A DNA stretch of 64,000 nucleotides from Candidatus Amarolinea dominans (GTDB lineage: Bacteria > Chloroflexota > Anaerolineae > SSC4 > Amarolineaceae): NCBI GenBank assembly GCA_016719785.1, contig JADJYJ010000018.1, forward strand, positions 135,462 to 199,461, read 5' to 3'. Shown here piece by piece: positions 7,014 to 16,500 of this stretch. The notes below the pieces were generated by a model that was not told the DNA's origin, ran no database searches, and saw nothing but the letters and a program-made list of their open reading frames with translations. Position 1 is the first letter of the stretch. Each line of letters starts with the position of its first letter. The translations under genes and the position numbers were made by a program.

Positions 7014-9305
7014 TCATCCTTCATCCTTCAGAATCCGGTTTCCCAGCCAGCGGCGCGCGCGGGAGGGCAAGGGCTGCGCGGGCAGATCAACCAGGGCCAG
7101 ATCGTACTCGTTGCTGGCGAGGAGGATGTTGGCCTGGCGCAGTTCCAGGCGCAGGCGGGCGGGTCGGCCGGCGACGGGCGCGGTCAACGCGCCGACCGGT
7201 CGGCTGGCATCTGCTTCCAGCGCGGCAAGGCCGTGGGCCAGCGGCTCGTTGTCCAGCCAGGCCAGCCAGGTCAGGCCAGGCAACGGGGCGCGGGTGTCGT
7301 TGACGATCCAGATGGCGCCGCTGATGGCCTGGGGCCGGGCGCCAACCGGCAGTTGGTAGGCCAGGCAGATCAACACCGGCTGCAGGATGCGCTGCAACCG
7401 CGCGTAGGCCAGCTTGGGACGGCCATCGAAATCCAGCACGCTCCAGGCAATCGTGGGCCACGGTTCGTTGAACTGCCAGAAGGCCAGTCCGCCGCAGGTG
7501 GCCTTGTGGCGCCGCAAATGCTCGATGGCGACCTGCAAGCCGGCCGCCTGTGCCGTCTGTGTGGCCGCGATCAGGGCAGGCAGATCAGCCGGGGGCGCCG
7601 GCGTCCCCGCCAGGGCTGCGTAATGGGCCAGCTTGCCCGCTTCAGCCTGGTGCAGGCGCCAGACCGGGGCGTCAGGCCACGGCTGTGCAGCCGGCAGGAA
7701 GTGCGCCAGCGACTCCGCGGCCGGCAGGGCGCTCAGCCCAAATTCGCTGCAAAACGGCGCCTGCAGCGCCTGGTAAGTGCGCAAGGGGGCGCGCCCGTGC
7801 CAGACGGCCCATTCATGCACATCGCCCTGGGCGGGCGAGGCAGGCACAAAGGGGCGCGTACCGTCCTCGGCCGCTACGGCGCGGGCCAGGCGCGCCAGCA
7901 GGTGTTGATTGCGCCGCACGCCCATCTCATTGCCGCCGCACCACATCGCCACGCTCGGATGGTGGCGCACCGCCTGCACGATGCCCCGCGCTTCGGCCTC
8001 CACGCGGTCGAGCCAGGCCGTTTCGTGCGGGTACGCGGCCAGAAAAAGGCAGGCAAAGGGAAATTCCTGCCAGACCAGCAGCCCCATCTCATCGCACAGG
8101 TCGTAGAAGGCCGCCTTTTCGCGCAGGCCGCCGCCCCACACCCGCAGCAGGTTGATGCCCGCCGCGCGCGCCGCGCTCAGCAGACGCCGGTAAGTGGGCG
8201 GGCGCAGGCGTCCGGGCAGTGCATCGGCCGGCACCCAGTTGGCGCCGCGCACGAACAGCGGCTCGTCGTTGATATGTAGGCGCCAGGGTGCGGTTCCCGG
8301 ACCGGCCAGCGGCGCCCAGGCCACGTGCCGCTGCCCAAAGCGCAGGCGACGCTGATCGAGTTGCGCGCCGGTGGCCGCGTCATGCAGCGTGACCTCCAGC
8401 CAGTAGAGGTGCGGAAAGCCGCGCTCCCACGGTTCCCAGGGCGCCAGGGTCAACGGCGGCAAGATCACAGGCGCCGTTTGCGGCCCAGGGGAAAGGGTCA
8501 GCGCAGTCGTGTGCGCCCAGGCCTGGCCTTCGAAATTGGCCGGCGTGACACGCAGCGTGGCCTGCACGGCGCACAGCGCGGTCGCGTCCAGGGTCATCTC
8601 AACAGTCCAGACGGGCGCATCGCCGGCAGCCTGACCGGACATGGGCGCCGACGCGTGCGGAGGCTTCAGCGCCAGGATGGTCGCCGGGCCGCTGCTGTGC
8701 AGGCTCACCTCGTCCCAAATGCCCACGGTGCGCAGGCGCGGGGCAAAGTCCCAGCCGAACTGCATCGGCGCCTTGAGATGATCGAGGCGTTCGGGGATGG
8801 GGCCAAGCGCGGCCGCGGCGCCGCTCAGGCGCTCCAGGGCGAAGAGCAGCCGCTCGCGCCGGCTGTGATGCTGACGCGGCCAGCCGGCCGGCCCGGTCAG
8901 GCGCACGGCCAGTTCGATCGCGGCAGCAGGCGGCGCCAGGCCGGTCAACTCAACGGTGTGGGGCGCGAACATGCCGGTGCTGCGCAGAACGCACCGTTGA
9001 TTGACGAAGACCGCGGCGTAGGTATCCAGACCGTGGAAGGTGATGAAGGTGCGCTGCGCAGGCGCCAGGTCAAGGGTCAGCGTGGTGCGATACCACCAAT
9101 CAAGCGCATCCACCCAGGCGCAGGCGCGCAGGTTGGCGCCCACGAATGGATCGGGAATCATCCCGTGTGCCAGCAGATCGCTGTGTACCTGCCCCGGTAC
9201 CGTGGCCGGCCGCCAGGCGGTCACCGCAGCCAGATCGGGCGCCTCCGGCCCGGGCCAGGGCTGTGAGTCCACAGAGCCAAATTCCCAGGCAGATTGGATC
9301 AACAT
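7014..9305 (-). CDS. Glycoside hydrolase family 2, beta-mannosidase-like
   Basis: 763-residue GH2 protein resembling beta-mannosidases. An N-terminal jelly-roll sugar-binding domain (WRPATVPGQVHSDLLAHG..PDPF; DWWYRTTL) is followed by an Ig-like domain and a TIM barrel. The acid/base Glu is E460 in WCGGNEMG and the nucleophile is E521 in FCSEFG; the RVWGGG and WQEFPFAC segments are also present. It would remove non-reducing beta-mannosyl residues from oligosaccharides. No signal peptide is seen, so a cytoplasmic location is likely. The ATG at 9305 starts MLIQSAWEFG; the longer reading upstream is in repeat sequence. It is slightly short for the family (about 800-850). Confidence 0.85.
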   Translation of the reverse strand: MLIQSAWEFGSVDSQPWPGPEAPDLAAVTAWRPATVPGQVHSDLLAHGMIPDPFVGANLRACAWVDALDWWYRTTLTLDLAPAQRTFITFHGLDTYAAVFVNQRCVLRSTGMFAPHTVELTGLAPPAAAIELAVRLTGPAGWPRQHHSRRERLLFALERLSGAAAALGPIPERLDHLKAPMQFGWDFAPRLRTVGIWDEVSLHSSGPATILALKPPHASAPMSGQAAGDAPVWTVEMTLDATALCAVQATLRVTPANFEGQAWAHTTALTLSPGPQTAPVILPPLTLAPWEPWERGFPHLYWLEVTLHDAATGAQLDQRRLRFGQRHVAWAPLAGPGTAPWRLHINDEPLFVRGANWVPADALPGRLRPPTYRRLLSAARAAGINLLRVWGGGLREKAAFYDLCDEMGLLVWQEFPFACLFLAAYPHETAWLDRVEAEARGIVQAVRHHPSVAMWCGGNEMGVRRNQHLLARLARAVAAEDGTRPFVPASPAQGDVHEWAVWHGRAPLRTYQALQAPFCSEFGLSALPAAESLAHFLPAAQPWPDAPVWRLHQAEAGKLAHYAALAGTPAPPADLPALIAATQTAQAAGLQVAIEHLRRHKATCGGLAFWQFNEPWPTIAWSVLDFDGRPKLAYARLQRILQPVLICLAYQLPVGARPQAISGAIWIVNDTRAPLPGLTWLAWLDNEPLAHGLAALEADASRPVGALTAPVAGRPARLRLELRQANILLASNEYDLALVDLPAQPLPSRARRWLGNRILKDEG

Positions 9306-9329
9306 CGGACGCCTCTCACTTTCGTAACG

Positions 9330-9445
9330 GTGCGCCAGCAAAAACTCGTGAAAATTCGTGGCCGGTTCCTGGCGGCCAGCAGAGTCTTGCCACGAATTGG
9401 CTTCTGTGAAATTCGTGAAAATTCGTGTAATTCGTGGCAGATCTC
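9330..9445. repeat. ATTCGTG-rich inverted repeat region
   Basis: Several copies of (A)ATTCGTG(A/G) lie between the divergent GH2 and radical SAM genes. TGCCACGAATT near 9390-9400 pairs with AATTCGTGGCA near 9430-9440. It is non-coding and its function is unknown. Confidence 0.55.
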
Positions 9446-9488
9446 CTCCGCTCCGCAACATAGGCACTCGGTTTGGTAGCAAAAATGC

Positions 9489-9517
9489 TTGACGCCGGAC
9501 AAGGCGTATGTTAGAAT
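9489..9517 (+). promoter_or_regulatory. Promoter of the radical SAM gene
   Basis: TTGACG at 9489-9494 and TAGAAT at 9512-9517 with a 17-bp spacer, about 30 bp ahead of the start codon. Confidence 0.65.
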
Positions 9518-9548
9518 CGTGCCCCTACTCAATGGTGGAGGACGAACG

Positions 9549-11188
9549 ATGTATCCAATTGCACCGGGTGGCGCCAAGTTACTGTTGATCAGCCCGCCGG
9601 ACCATGAACACCGGGAATGGCGGGGAACGCAGCCGCTTGGCATCGCCTATCTTGCGGGCTATTTACGCCAGCACGGCGCACGCGCCGACCTGCTGGACGG
9701 CAACTGGGGCGATCACCCGCTGCCGCTGGATGAGATCGTCGCCTATGCCCTCGCTGGCGAGTATGAAACGGTGGGCATCTCCCTGCTCACGGCCACCATC
9801 CCAACGGCGCGGGCGTTATCACAGCGCTTGAAGGCCCAGCGGCCGCGCTTGCAGATCATCTGGGGTGGTTATCATCCGACCTTTGCACCGTATGAATCGC
9901 TGAACGACTTCCCTGAAATTGACATCGTCGTGCGCGGTGAAGGGGAGGCGACGCTGCTCGAACTGCTGCAGGCCCAACAGAGCGGCCGACCCCTGGCAGA
10001 GGTGGCGGGCCTGGGCTACCGCGAGGGCAAGCGCATCAAGCTGACCCCTGCGCGCCCGCTTCTGCAAAACCTGGATGAGATACCGTTTCCGGCGCGTGAT
10101 TTGCTGCCGCCGGTGAGCAGCTATCCCGGGTTTATGGACACGGTAGATCAAAAACCGCGCATCAAAGCGTCCCTCATTAGCAGCCGCGGCTGCCCCTTCC
10201 ACTGTCATTTTTGCAGTATCATCACCTTTTATGCGGCATCGCCGGGCAAGAGCTGGCGGGGGCGCAGCGTGGCCAACGTGGTGGATGAAATGGAACAACT
10301 GGCGCGCCAGGGCGGCGTCAGTCACTTCGAGTTCCAGGATGACAACTTCTTCGTGCAGCCCAAGCGTGCGCTGGAAATTGCCGAAGCGTTGCGCGCGCGC
10401 GGTGTGGACTTCACATTTGCCTTTCTCACGCGCGCCGATCAGATCGTCAAAGGCGAGAAGTATTTCCCGGCCTTTCGGCAGGCGGGGTTGCGCTATGTGG
10501 GCGCCGGTCTGGAGAGCGGCAGCCAGGGCAGCCTGGATCGCCTGAACAAGGAAACCACGGTGGAGGAGAACAGCGCGCCCTGGGCATCCTGTGGGGCAAT
10601 GACGTGGCCGCCCAGGTGGATTTCATCATGTTCGAGCCAAATACCACCATCGAGGACCTGGAACAGAATCTGGACTTCATCGAGAGTCATGGCCTGTTTG
10701 GCTATTTCCCGCCGATCATTCTGTCAACGCTGGCCCTGTTTCCAGGCACGCGCTCGCGTGAGGAGGCAGAGGCTGCCGGCATCGCATTTGGCAGCGTGCA
10801 TGAATCGTTGCCCTATCATTTTCAAAACCAGGACGCCGCCCAGGTCAAGGTGCTGTTGGATCAGACCATGGCGATCTTTGGTGCGGCCTGGTATGAGCTG
10901 GTCATTGACCTGCAGGATGAATTAGCGCGGCGCGAAGCCGAACTGGCCCGCGCCAACGGACAGGCCGCGTCCTTCTTGCCGCTGGTGAGGGAACTGAAGC
11001 TCGAGTACAGCGGTCTTGCCAGCCTCCCCTATCTGCTGCTCAAGCGCCTTCTGCGCGCAGGACGCCAAGCCGGCTTCCAGGCGTTGGAGGTCACGACGCT
11101 CATACGGCCCACGCTGTACGAATTCGATCTTGCCCGCACGCGGGTCGCCAGCGTGCGGGCGCGCCTGTCTGCGCTCACCTCACCTTAG
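9549..11188 (+). pseudogene. B12-binding-domain radical SAM protein, interrupted by one frameshift
   Basis: An N-terminal cobalamin-binding-like domain (LLLISPPD...PLGIAYLAGYLRQHGARADLLD...WGGYHPTF) precedes a radical SAM barrel whose CxxxCxxC cysteines are residues 215, 219 and 222 (SSRGCPFHCHFC). The first frame is good through LNKETTVEEN (about 10571). The homologous continuation, R-A-L-G-I-L-W-G-N-D onward, is in the next frame from 10574 to 11188. One base appears to be missing at 10572-10574. This may be a true mutation or an assembly error. Family members do methylation, rearrangement or peptide-modifying chemistry. The start at 9549 has GGTGGAGGA upstream. Its 3' end overlaps the convergent HPr-kinase-like gene by 9 bp. 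Confidence 0.8.
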
Positions 11189-12229
11189 TTCATCCAAGCT
11201 CAAATGGGCCAGGCGTGCCGCCAGCAGCGGCGGTACGCTCACCACGTCAGGCGGCAAATGCAAGCGAAAACAACGCGCTTGCTTCACCAGTTGTGCCAGC
11301 AGGTCCAGGTGCGCGGCGGCGGCGGCCGGCTGCTGCAAATCCACACTGAGCGGCAGGGCCTCGCTGAGCACGGTGCGTCCCGACAGCGGCTCGAATGTGC
11401 CATCGCGCGGCCCCTGCAGCGAAGGCACGATCAGCAGGCGCACGGGCGCCACCGCTTCCCTGGAATTCACGGCAGACATAGAGTCCGGATAGACTTCGGG
11501 TAAGAAAATGGTGGCCTTGCCATTGTCGGCGCGCTCATTGACAAACGGAGCCAGTTCAGGAAAAAAATCCACGGTGCGCGGGGTGACGTGCATGGTATTG
11601 AGGGTTGCCACCGCCAGGATGTCGCCCTGCGCGGCGCGCGTGAGCAGCGTCGCGTCATCGGACACGAAACGGAAGCCAGCGCGCACGCATTGCAGCATGG
11701 TGGTCGTTTTGCCAGCGCCCGAGGGGCCGGTAATCAGCACCCCCTGTCCTTGCCAGGCGAGAGCCGCGGCATGCAGCAGGAAGAAGCCGCGCGGGCGCAG
11801 CGCCTGATACAGGGTGGTGAAAAGAAGGCCGCTGAAGAAGGCAGCCGGCAACAGCTCCGGCCGGCGCACATAGCCGACCGCACAACCGCGGCGCAGGTCC
11901 AGGCCAACGACAGCCAGTCCATGTCCGTAGTGTGAGAAGAGGTAGTCGCCGGTGCGAAACTCACAAAAATCGCCCGCCTGCGGCGCGTCGGGCCAGGGAA
12001 AGGGCGGTGCGTCCGCCGCCGCCGCCACCAGGGTCAGGGTGAGGGTCGTGGCCGAGGCGGACGGTTGCTGGAGATGAGACAGCGGGCGTAACAGGCGTTG
12101 GTGCAGGGCGACCGGCGCCGCGGCCAGGGCAATATCTTCAGCACCGACACGCACTGTGGCCCAGGAAAGAGGGCCTGCCTGTGCGCAGCTCTGCTGGAGC
12201 GAAAAGAAGAAGTCGTCTGCATTCACCAT
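11180..12229 (-). CDS. HPr kinase/phosphorylase-like ATPase of a peptide-modification locus
   Basis: 349-residue protein. The C-terminal half resembles the HprK catalytic domain: LLHAAALAW followed by P-loop GPSGAGKTT (residues 168-176), then a FVSDDATLL strand, as in stand-alone HprK-like proteins found with PqqD proteins and RiPP/lasso clusters. In paeninodin-type lasso clusters such a kinase phosphorylates the precursor peptide; whether that applies here is inference. No HPr or PTS gene is nearby, which argues against classical carbon regulation. The ATG at 12229 is chosen although no clear ribosome site is visible; a TTG at 12256 is an alternative. It lies downstream of the peptide transcript but beyond a strong terminator. 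Confidence 0.7.
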   Translation of the reverse strand: MVNADDFFFSLQQSCAQAGPLSWATVRVGAEDIALAAAPVALHQRLLRPLSHLQQPSASATTLTLTLVAAAADAPPFPWPDAPQAGDFCEFRTGDYLFSHYGHGLAVVGLDLRRGCAVGYVRRPELLPAAFFSGLLFTTLYQALRPRGFFLLHAAALAWQGQGVLITGPSGAGKTTTMLQCVRAGFRFVSDDATLLTRAAQGDILAVATLNTMHVTPRTVDFFPELAPFVNERADNGKATIFLPEVYPDSMSAVNSREAVAPVRLLIVPSLQGPRDGTFEPLSGRTVLSEALPLSVDLQQPAAAAAHLDLLAQLVKQARCFRLHLPPDVVSVPPLLAARLAHLSLDELR

Positions 12230-12364
12230 GAAGCCATACTTTATGTAACTGTGCAACTGTCCGTTCTAAACATAGCGGTTCGACGTTGTCATGCAAGGGC
12301 ATCCTGTCATGACACCGCTAACCTGTTTACGGACAGTGACTATCCAGGGCGGAAGGGGGGAGGC

Positions 12365-12415
12365 AAAAAACAAACGAACAGGGCAGTTGGCTAATGCGCA
12401 ACTGCCCTGTTCGTT
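12365..12415 (-). terminator. Intrinsic terminator after the 65-aa gene
   Basis: A perfect 17-bp stem (AACGAACAGGGCAGTTG at 12373-12389 with its complement at 12399-12415, 9-nt loop) is followed on the minus strand by a T-rich run (12365-12375). It overlaps the stop codon of the 65-aa gene and should end the pqqD-peptide transcript before the kinase gene. Confidence 0.85.
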
Positions 12416-12614
12416 AGAATTCGGAAGACGTGACTTGGCGAAGCTCCGTTGCACGCACTCTCGTTCTGGACATTACCCAAGCACCGGGAATACCGGTCGG
12501 TGGCCAGGTACTCAGATTAGTAAAACGAATGTGGTAACGTTCCCAGCAGGCGAAGGGTTGGACATTGACTACCGACAGGTCGCGTAGCCAGTTGCGCCGA
12601 GAAAAGAGATTCAC
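12414..12614 (-). CDS. Unrecognised 66-aa protein downstream of the leader peptide gene
   Basis: A small basic protein of 66 residues with no family I recognise. It starts at GTG 12614 with GGTGGAGG four bases upstream, 28 bp after the stop of the leader-peptide gene, and ends in the intrinsic terminator. It is rich in Arg, Trp and Ser/Thr (NLFSRRNWLRDL near the start, NLSTWPPTGIPGAWV in the middle) and has no Cys cluster or membrane segment. It could be a second substrate, an immunity or accessory protein, or a remnant of a longer gene. The tight spacing, good ribosome site and terminator position support its being translated. Confidence 0.5.
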   Translation of the reverse strand: MNLFSRRNWLRDLSVVNVQPFACWERYHIRFTNLSTWPPTGIPGAWVMSRTRVRATELRQVTSSEF

Positions 12615-12642
12615 GACGCCTCCACCTTGAGTTTCCCGAGTA

Positions 12643-12762
12643 TTACTGACCGGGCAAGGCGTTCGGGAAGTTCAGAGGCGGCGGTGTCGTCGCCAATGTA
12701 ACCTTCTGGAGTCGCTGGTGCTTGATCAGTTTCGGGGCCTCGTAGGCCATCTTAGGATTCAT
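12643..12762 (-). CDS. Putative RRE-recognised precursor peptide (39 aa)
   Basis: A 39-residue reading frame with a perfect AAGGAGG seven bases before the ATG. Residues 6-21 fit the lasso-peptide leader rule YxxPxLxxxGxFxxxT: Y7, P10, L12, then Q and L in place of G and F, and T22 (YEAPKLIKHQRLQKVT). In lasso systems this motif is bound by the PqqD-like RRE protein, which here is encoded 110 bp upstream. The C-terminal part is ATTPPPLNFPNALPGQ: Pro-rich with no Asp or Glu, so the classical isopeptide ring at position 7-9 cannot form. It is read as a RiPP-type precursor of unknown product; the leader match is seen in the sequence, the function is inferred. Confidence 0.65.
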   Translation of the reverse strand: MNPKMAYEAPKLIKHQRLQKVTLATTPPPLNFPNALPGQ

Positions 12763-12872
12763 GTTGATTCCTCCTTGCGCTAAGCATTGCGCTGATGTTT
12801 GGAAAGTACGTTCGCGACGGCACCCACGCAGTGTCGCCATTTAGGTAATCTCAGCCCGTTACAAACCCTTCG

Positions 12873-13175
12873 CTAGCTGGAGATTGGAGCTTCGCCAAGC
12901 ACCACAAGATTTTCGTTTTCCATGTCGGAAACCAGCTTGCTCAGGTCTGCACGGGCTTGCGCTTCACTGATATCGTAACGCTCTAAAATAGAGGCTACTA
13001 TATCCTGAAAGGAATGTTGTCCGTCCGCCATCTCCCACACGAGGGTGCCGATCTGGTTCAGGCTATAGTGATCGCCGGTCTTGAAGTCTACGATAATTGC
13101 TTCGCCATCAATGACACGTGCAATCAATCGTTCTTCACGACGGTGAATGGTCAATTCATCGTTCAATCCGGTCAC
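12873..13175 (-). CDS. PqqD-family RiPP recognition element (RRE) protein
   Basis: 100-residue stand-alone PqqD-like protein: IHRREERLIARVIDGEAIIVDFKTGDHYSLNQIGTLVWEMADGQHS..DIVASILERYDIS...DLSKLVSDMENENLV. This is the winged-helix RRE fold that binds leader peptides and delivers them to modifying enzymes in PQQ, lasso and sactipeptide pathways. It starts at GTG 13175 with AAGGA upstream and is first in the transcript driven by the consensus promoter at 13247-13276. The adjacent short peptide has the matching leader motif. No PqqA, PqqE or lasso cyclase is near, so PQQ synthesis is not indicated. Confidence 0.85.
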   Translation of the reverse strand: MTGLNDELTIHRREERLIARVIDGEAIIVDFKTGDHYSLNQIGTLVWEMADGQHSFQDIVASILERYDISEAQARADLSKLVSDMENENLVVLGEAPISS

Positions 13176-13246
13176 CGGATATCCTTCGCTCGTGATCGTG
13201 TCTGCGTAAACAGATGAGGATAGCGTAACGGGGACAAGTTGAGCCG

Positions 13247-13276
13247 ATTATAGCATAGCCCCTTCCGGCTTGTCAA
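13247..13276 (-). promoter_or_regulatory. Consensus promoter of the pqqD-peptide transcript
   Basis: On the minus strand, TTGACA (13271-13276) and TATAAT (13247-13252) are separated by 18 bp: both boxes are perfect consensus. The transcript would start about 65 bp ahead of pqqD. Confidence 0.85.
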
Positions 13277-13316
13277 GCGCCCGCATGGCCCTCGCGGTAC
13301 CTGCGGTAACTGCCAA

Positions 13317-13345
13317 TTGACACAAGTGACACGTACTGCTAAAAT
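13317..13345 (+). promoter_or_regulatory. Promoter of the secreted P-domain protein
   Basis: TTGACA at 13317-13322 and TAAAAT at 13340-13345 with a 17-bp spacer, divergent from the pqqD promoter. It leaves a leader of about 170 nt before the start codon. Confidence 0.65.
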
Positions 13346-13523
13346 TGTGCCGTTCGTTGTCTTCGGCCTCCCGTAGCCCCCACCTCTTTTTTGTTGAACC
13401 AACGCGAATCTGTGACGTCAAATGCAAACAACGCGCAGCGTGGCGCTCCTGCCAGGTTTGCCTTGCCGCTCTGTGCTTCGGGTTGGTTCCCGTCAAGGGT
13501 CGTTGTTTAGGAGGAACCATCTC

Positions 13524-16500
13524 ATGCATGCACCGCGTACTCTCCGTCTGTTGCTCATTGTGGGCCTGCTGCTTGCCGTTGCCATTCCCGGCAGCCTGGC
13601 ACTGGCCCGAACCAACGCCGCGCCCGACCAGGCGCCATTGCCAACGCAAGCCGAGCCGCCCAAAGCCATCGAACTGATCCCCCAGGACGATGTTGATGAG
13701 GGCAAGACGCCGGATGGCGTCTACGGCTCCCAGTTTGCACCCTACCAGCCGCTCGATCAGGCCCTTCAGGCCGAAGTCGAGCCGAACAACACCGCCGCCA
13801 CCGCCACGGCCCTTGCCAGTAACGACGGTGTCGTCTGGGGCGCCGTTTTCCCCAATGGCGACCTGGACTACTTCTCCTTCACGGCCAATGCCGGCGATCG
13901 CGTCTACGCCGCGGTCATGACCAGCTTCTCGTCCAACGCCTCCACCGACAGCGTGTTGACCCTGTTTGCCAGCGATGGAACGACGGTGGTCGAGACCGAC
14001 GACAACGATGGCTCGCTTGGCTCGTCATCGTCCACGATTGCCGGCGCCAACATTGTCAGCGGCGGCGCCTATTTTCTGCAGGTCAAACATTTCAGCGCCA
14101 CCAACCACCTGCGCCCCTATCACCTGCATGTCAGAGTGCAGAGCGGCAGCCCCACAGCCGAAGTTGAGCCCAATGACACCCCGGGCACCGCCAACGCCTT
14201 GCCCGCCTTCGGTTGGATGACCGGCACCACCAGCAGCGCCACCGATGCCGACTGGTTCTCTCTCGCCCTGAACGCAGGGGACACCATCTACGCCAGTCTC
14301 GACCTGGATCCCACGCGCGACAACACGCAGTGGAACGGCTCCCTGGGTATCGGCCTGTTCAGCAACTACTACCTGACGGTCAATGATGCCAGCGTTGGCT
14401 CAGCCACCAATCCCCTGTCCGAAGCCCACTTCATGACCGTCCGCGAGACCGGCACCTACTACATCTGGGTCGGCGTACCCGCCGGCGGCACCACCTTCGG
14501 CGACTATAACCTGAGCGTCTCCGTGCATCCGGCCGCCCCGGAGACCTGCACCACCTACACCAGCACCGATGTGCCTAAGGCGCTCGGCCCTGGCGCGACG
14601 ACCGCATCCTCCACGATCACCGTGCCGGGCAATCCGCGCATCGCCGACTTGAACGTGACTGTCGAACTGACGCACACCGTCATGACTGAACTGGATGTGA
14701 CCCTGATGGCGCCCGGCGGCAACGAAGTCGGCCTCTTCACGGATGTGGGTCAATCCACCGCCGGCGTCTTCGTTACCATGACCACCACGCTGGACGACGA
14801 AGCAGCCATCCCGATTGCGGTCTATTTGCTTCAGCCCGGCCCGGCCTTCGAGCCTGAGTATGTCTACCGTCTCGATTGGTTCGACGGTCAGGACGCGGGC
14901 GGGGCCTGGACGCTCAAGCTGACCGATGATACGGCCAACACCAACGGTGGCACCCTGCTGGGCTGGAGCATGCGGGTGTGCGAGCCGACGCCGCCGCCGG
15001 TTTGTCCGGGCGGCACCACCCCGGTCACGGTCTACAGTTCCGATTTCGAAGCTACGGACGGCGGCTTCACTCACTCCGGCACGGCCGACGCCTGGGCCTG
15101 GGGCAGCCCCACCGCGGCGCCCATCAACACCTGTAACGGCGGCGTCAACTGCTGGAAGACTAACCTCACCGGCCTTTACAACGTCAGCAGCAATCAGGAC
15201 CTGGTTTCGCCCAACATTAGCCTGGCGGGCCTGGTAGGGCCGGTCGTCGTCACCTGGAGCCAGAAGTACCAGATCGAATCGGCCTCCTACGACCATGCCT
15301 ATGTGGATTTCCGCGAGGTGGGCGGCGCCAACCCGTCCCGCCTGTGGGAGTGGTACGGCGCCACCATGACAACGGGCGTCGGCGCCGTCACGATCCAGGA
15401 GTCGGCCGGTTGGGGAACCCGGCAGCGCGACTTGAGCAGCTACGCCGGCCTGAACACCGAGCTGGTCTTCCATCTCGACACGGACACCAGCGGCCAGTAT
15501 GCCGGTCTGGCCGTGGACGACGTCAGCGTGACAGCCTGTCAGCCGGCCGGCGCGACCTTCACGCCGACTGTGACGCCTACCGTGACGCCTACGCCCACCG
15601 ATACTCCGACCCCGACTAATACCCCCACGGCGACCCCTGTGCCAGCAGGCTTCACCTGCAGCACGCCCAACGTTGCGATTCCGGACAATAACCCGACCGG
15701 CGTCAGCGACACCTTGAATGTCGGTTCAACCGGCACACTGAACGATGTCAATGTCTTCGTGCGCGCGACCCACACCTGGGTGGGCGACACGAGCTTTGCC
15801 GTGACTCACAACGCCACCAGCGTCACCGTGATTGATCGCCCTGGCGTACCGCTCAGCACGTTCGGCTGCTCCGGCGACAACATCACGGCCACCCTGGACG
15901 ATGAAGCCGCGACGCCTGTGGAGGATGAGTGCGCGGCCAGCGTGCCGACGATCAACGGCACGTTCATTCCCAACAACGCCCTGAGCGCGTTCGACGGCAT
16001 GGACCAGAGCGGCGCGTGGACCATCACCGCCGTGGATGCGGCCGGCGGCGATACCGGCGTTCTAGTCGAGTGGTGTGTGCAGACCGAAACCAGTGTCCCG
16101 CCCACGGCCACCCCAACTGACACCGCGACTCCTGAGCCGGCGACGGCCACCCCGACCGACACTGCGACTCCTGAGCCGGCGACGGCCACCCCAACCGACA
16201 CCGCGACTCCTGAGCCGGCGACGGCCACCCCGACCGACACTGCGACTCCTGAGCCGGCGACGGCTACGCCGACCAACACGTCCGTGCCGCCCACGCCTAC
16301 ACCGACCAACACCCCGACAGCGATCGTCGGCGTCATCCCGCCGGCGCCGCCGGTCTGCACCGCGTCCACACTGGACTTCACCAACAACACCCCGGTCACC
16401 ATTGCGTCCACCGCAGCCACGGTGGTGTCCTCCACGCTGACCGTGGTCGGCGCGGCGCCGTATCTGTGGGACATCAACCTGACCACGAACATCAGCCACA

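Noticed and set aside
6666..8279. 537-codon plus-strand frame opposite the GH2 and epimerase genes
   Set aside because: A shadow of high-GC coding sequence; the minus strand has catalytic motifs for both enzymes.
12643..12762. Canonical lasso peptide precursor
   Set aside because: The leader motif fits, but the core has no Asp/Glu at position 7-9 and no cyclase or B2 protease is present; kept only as an RRE-type precursor.
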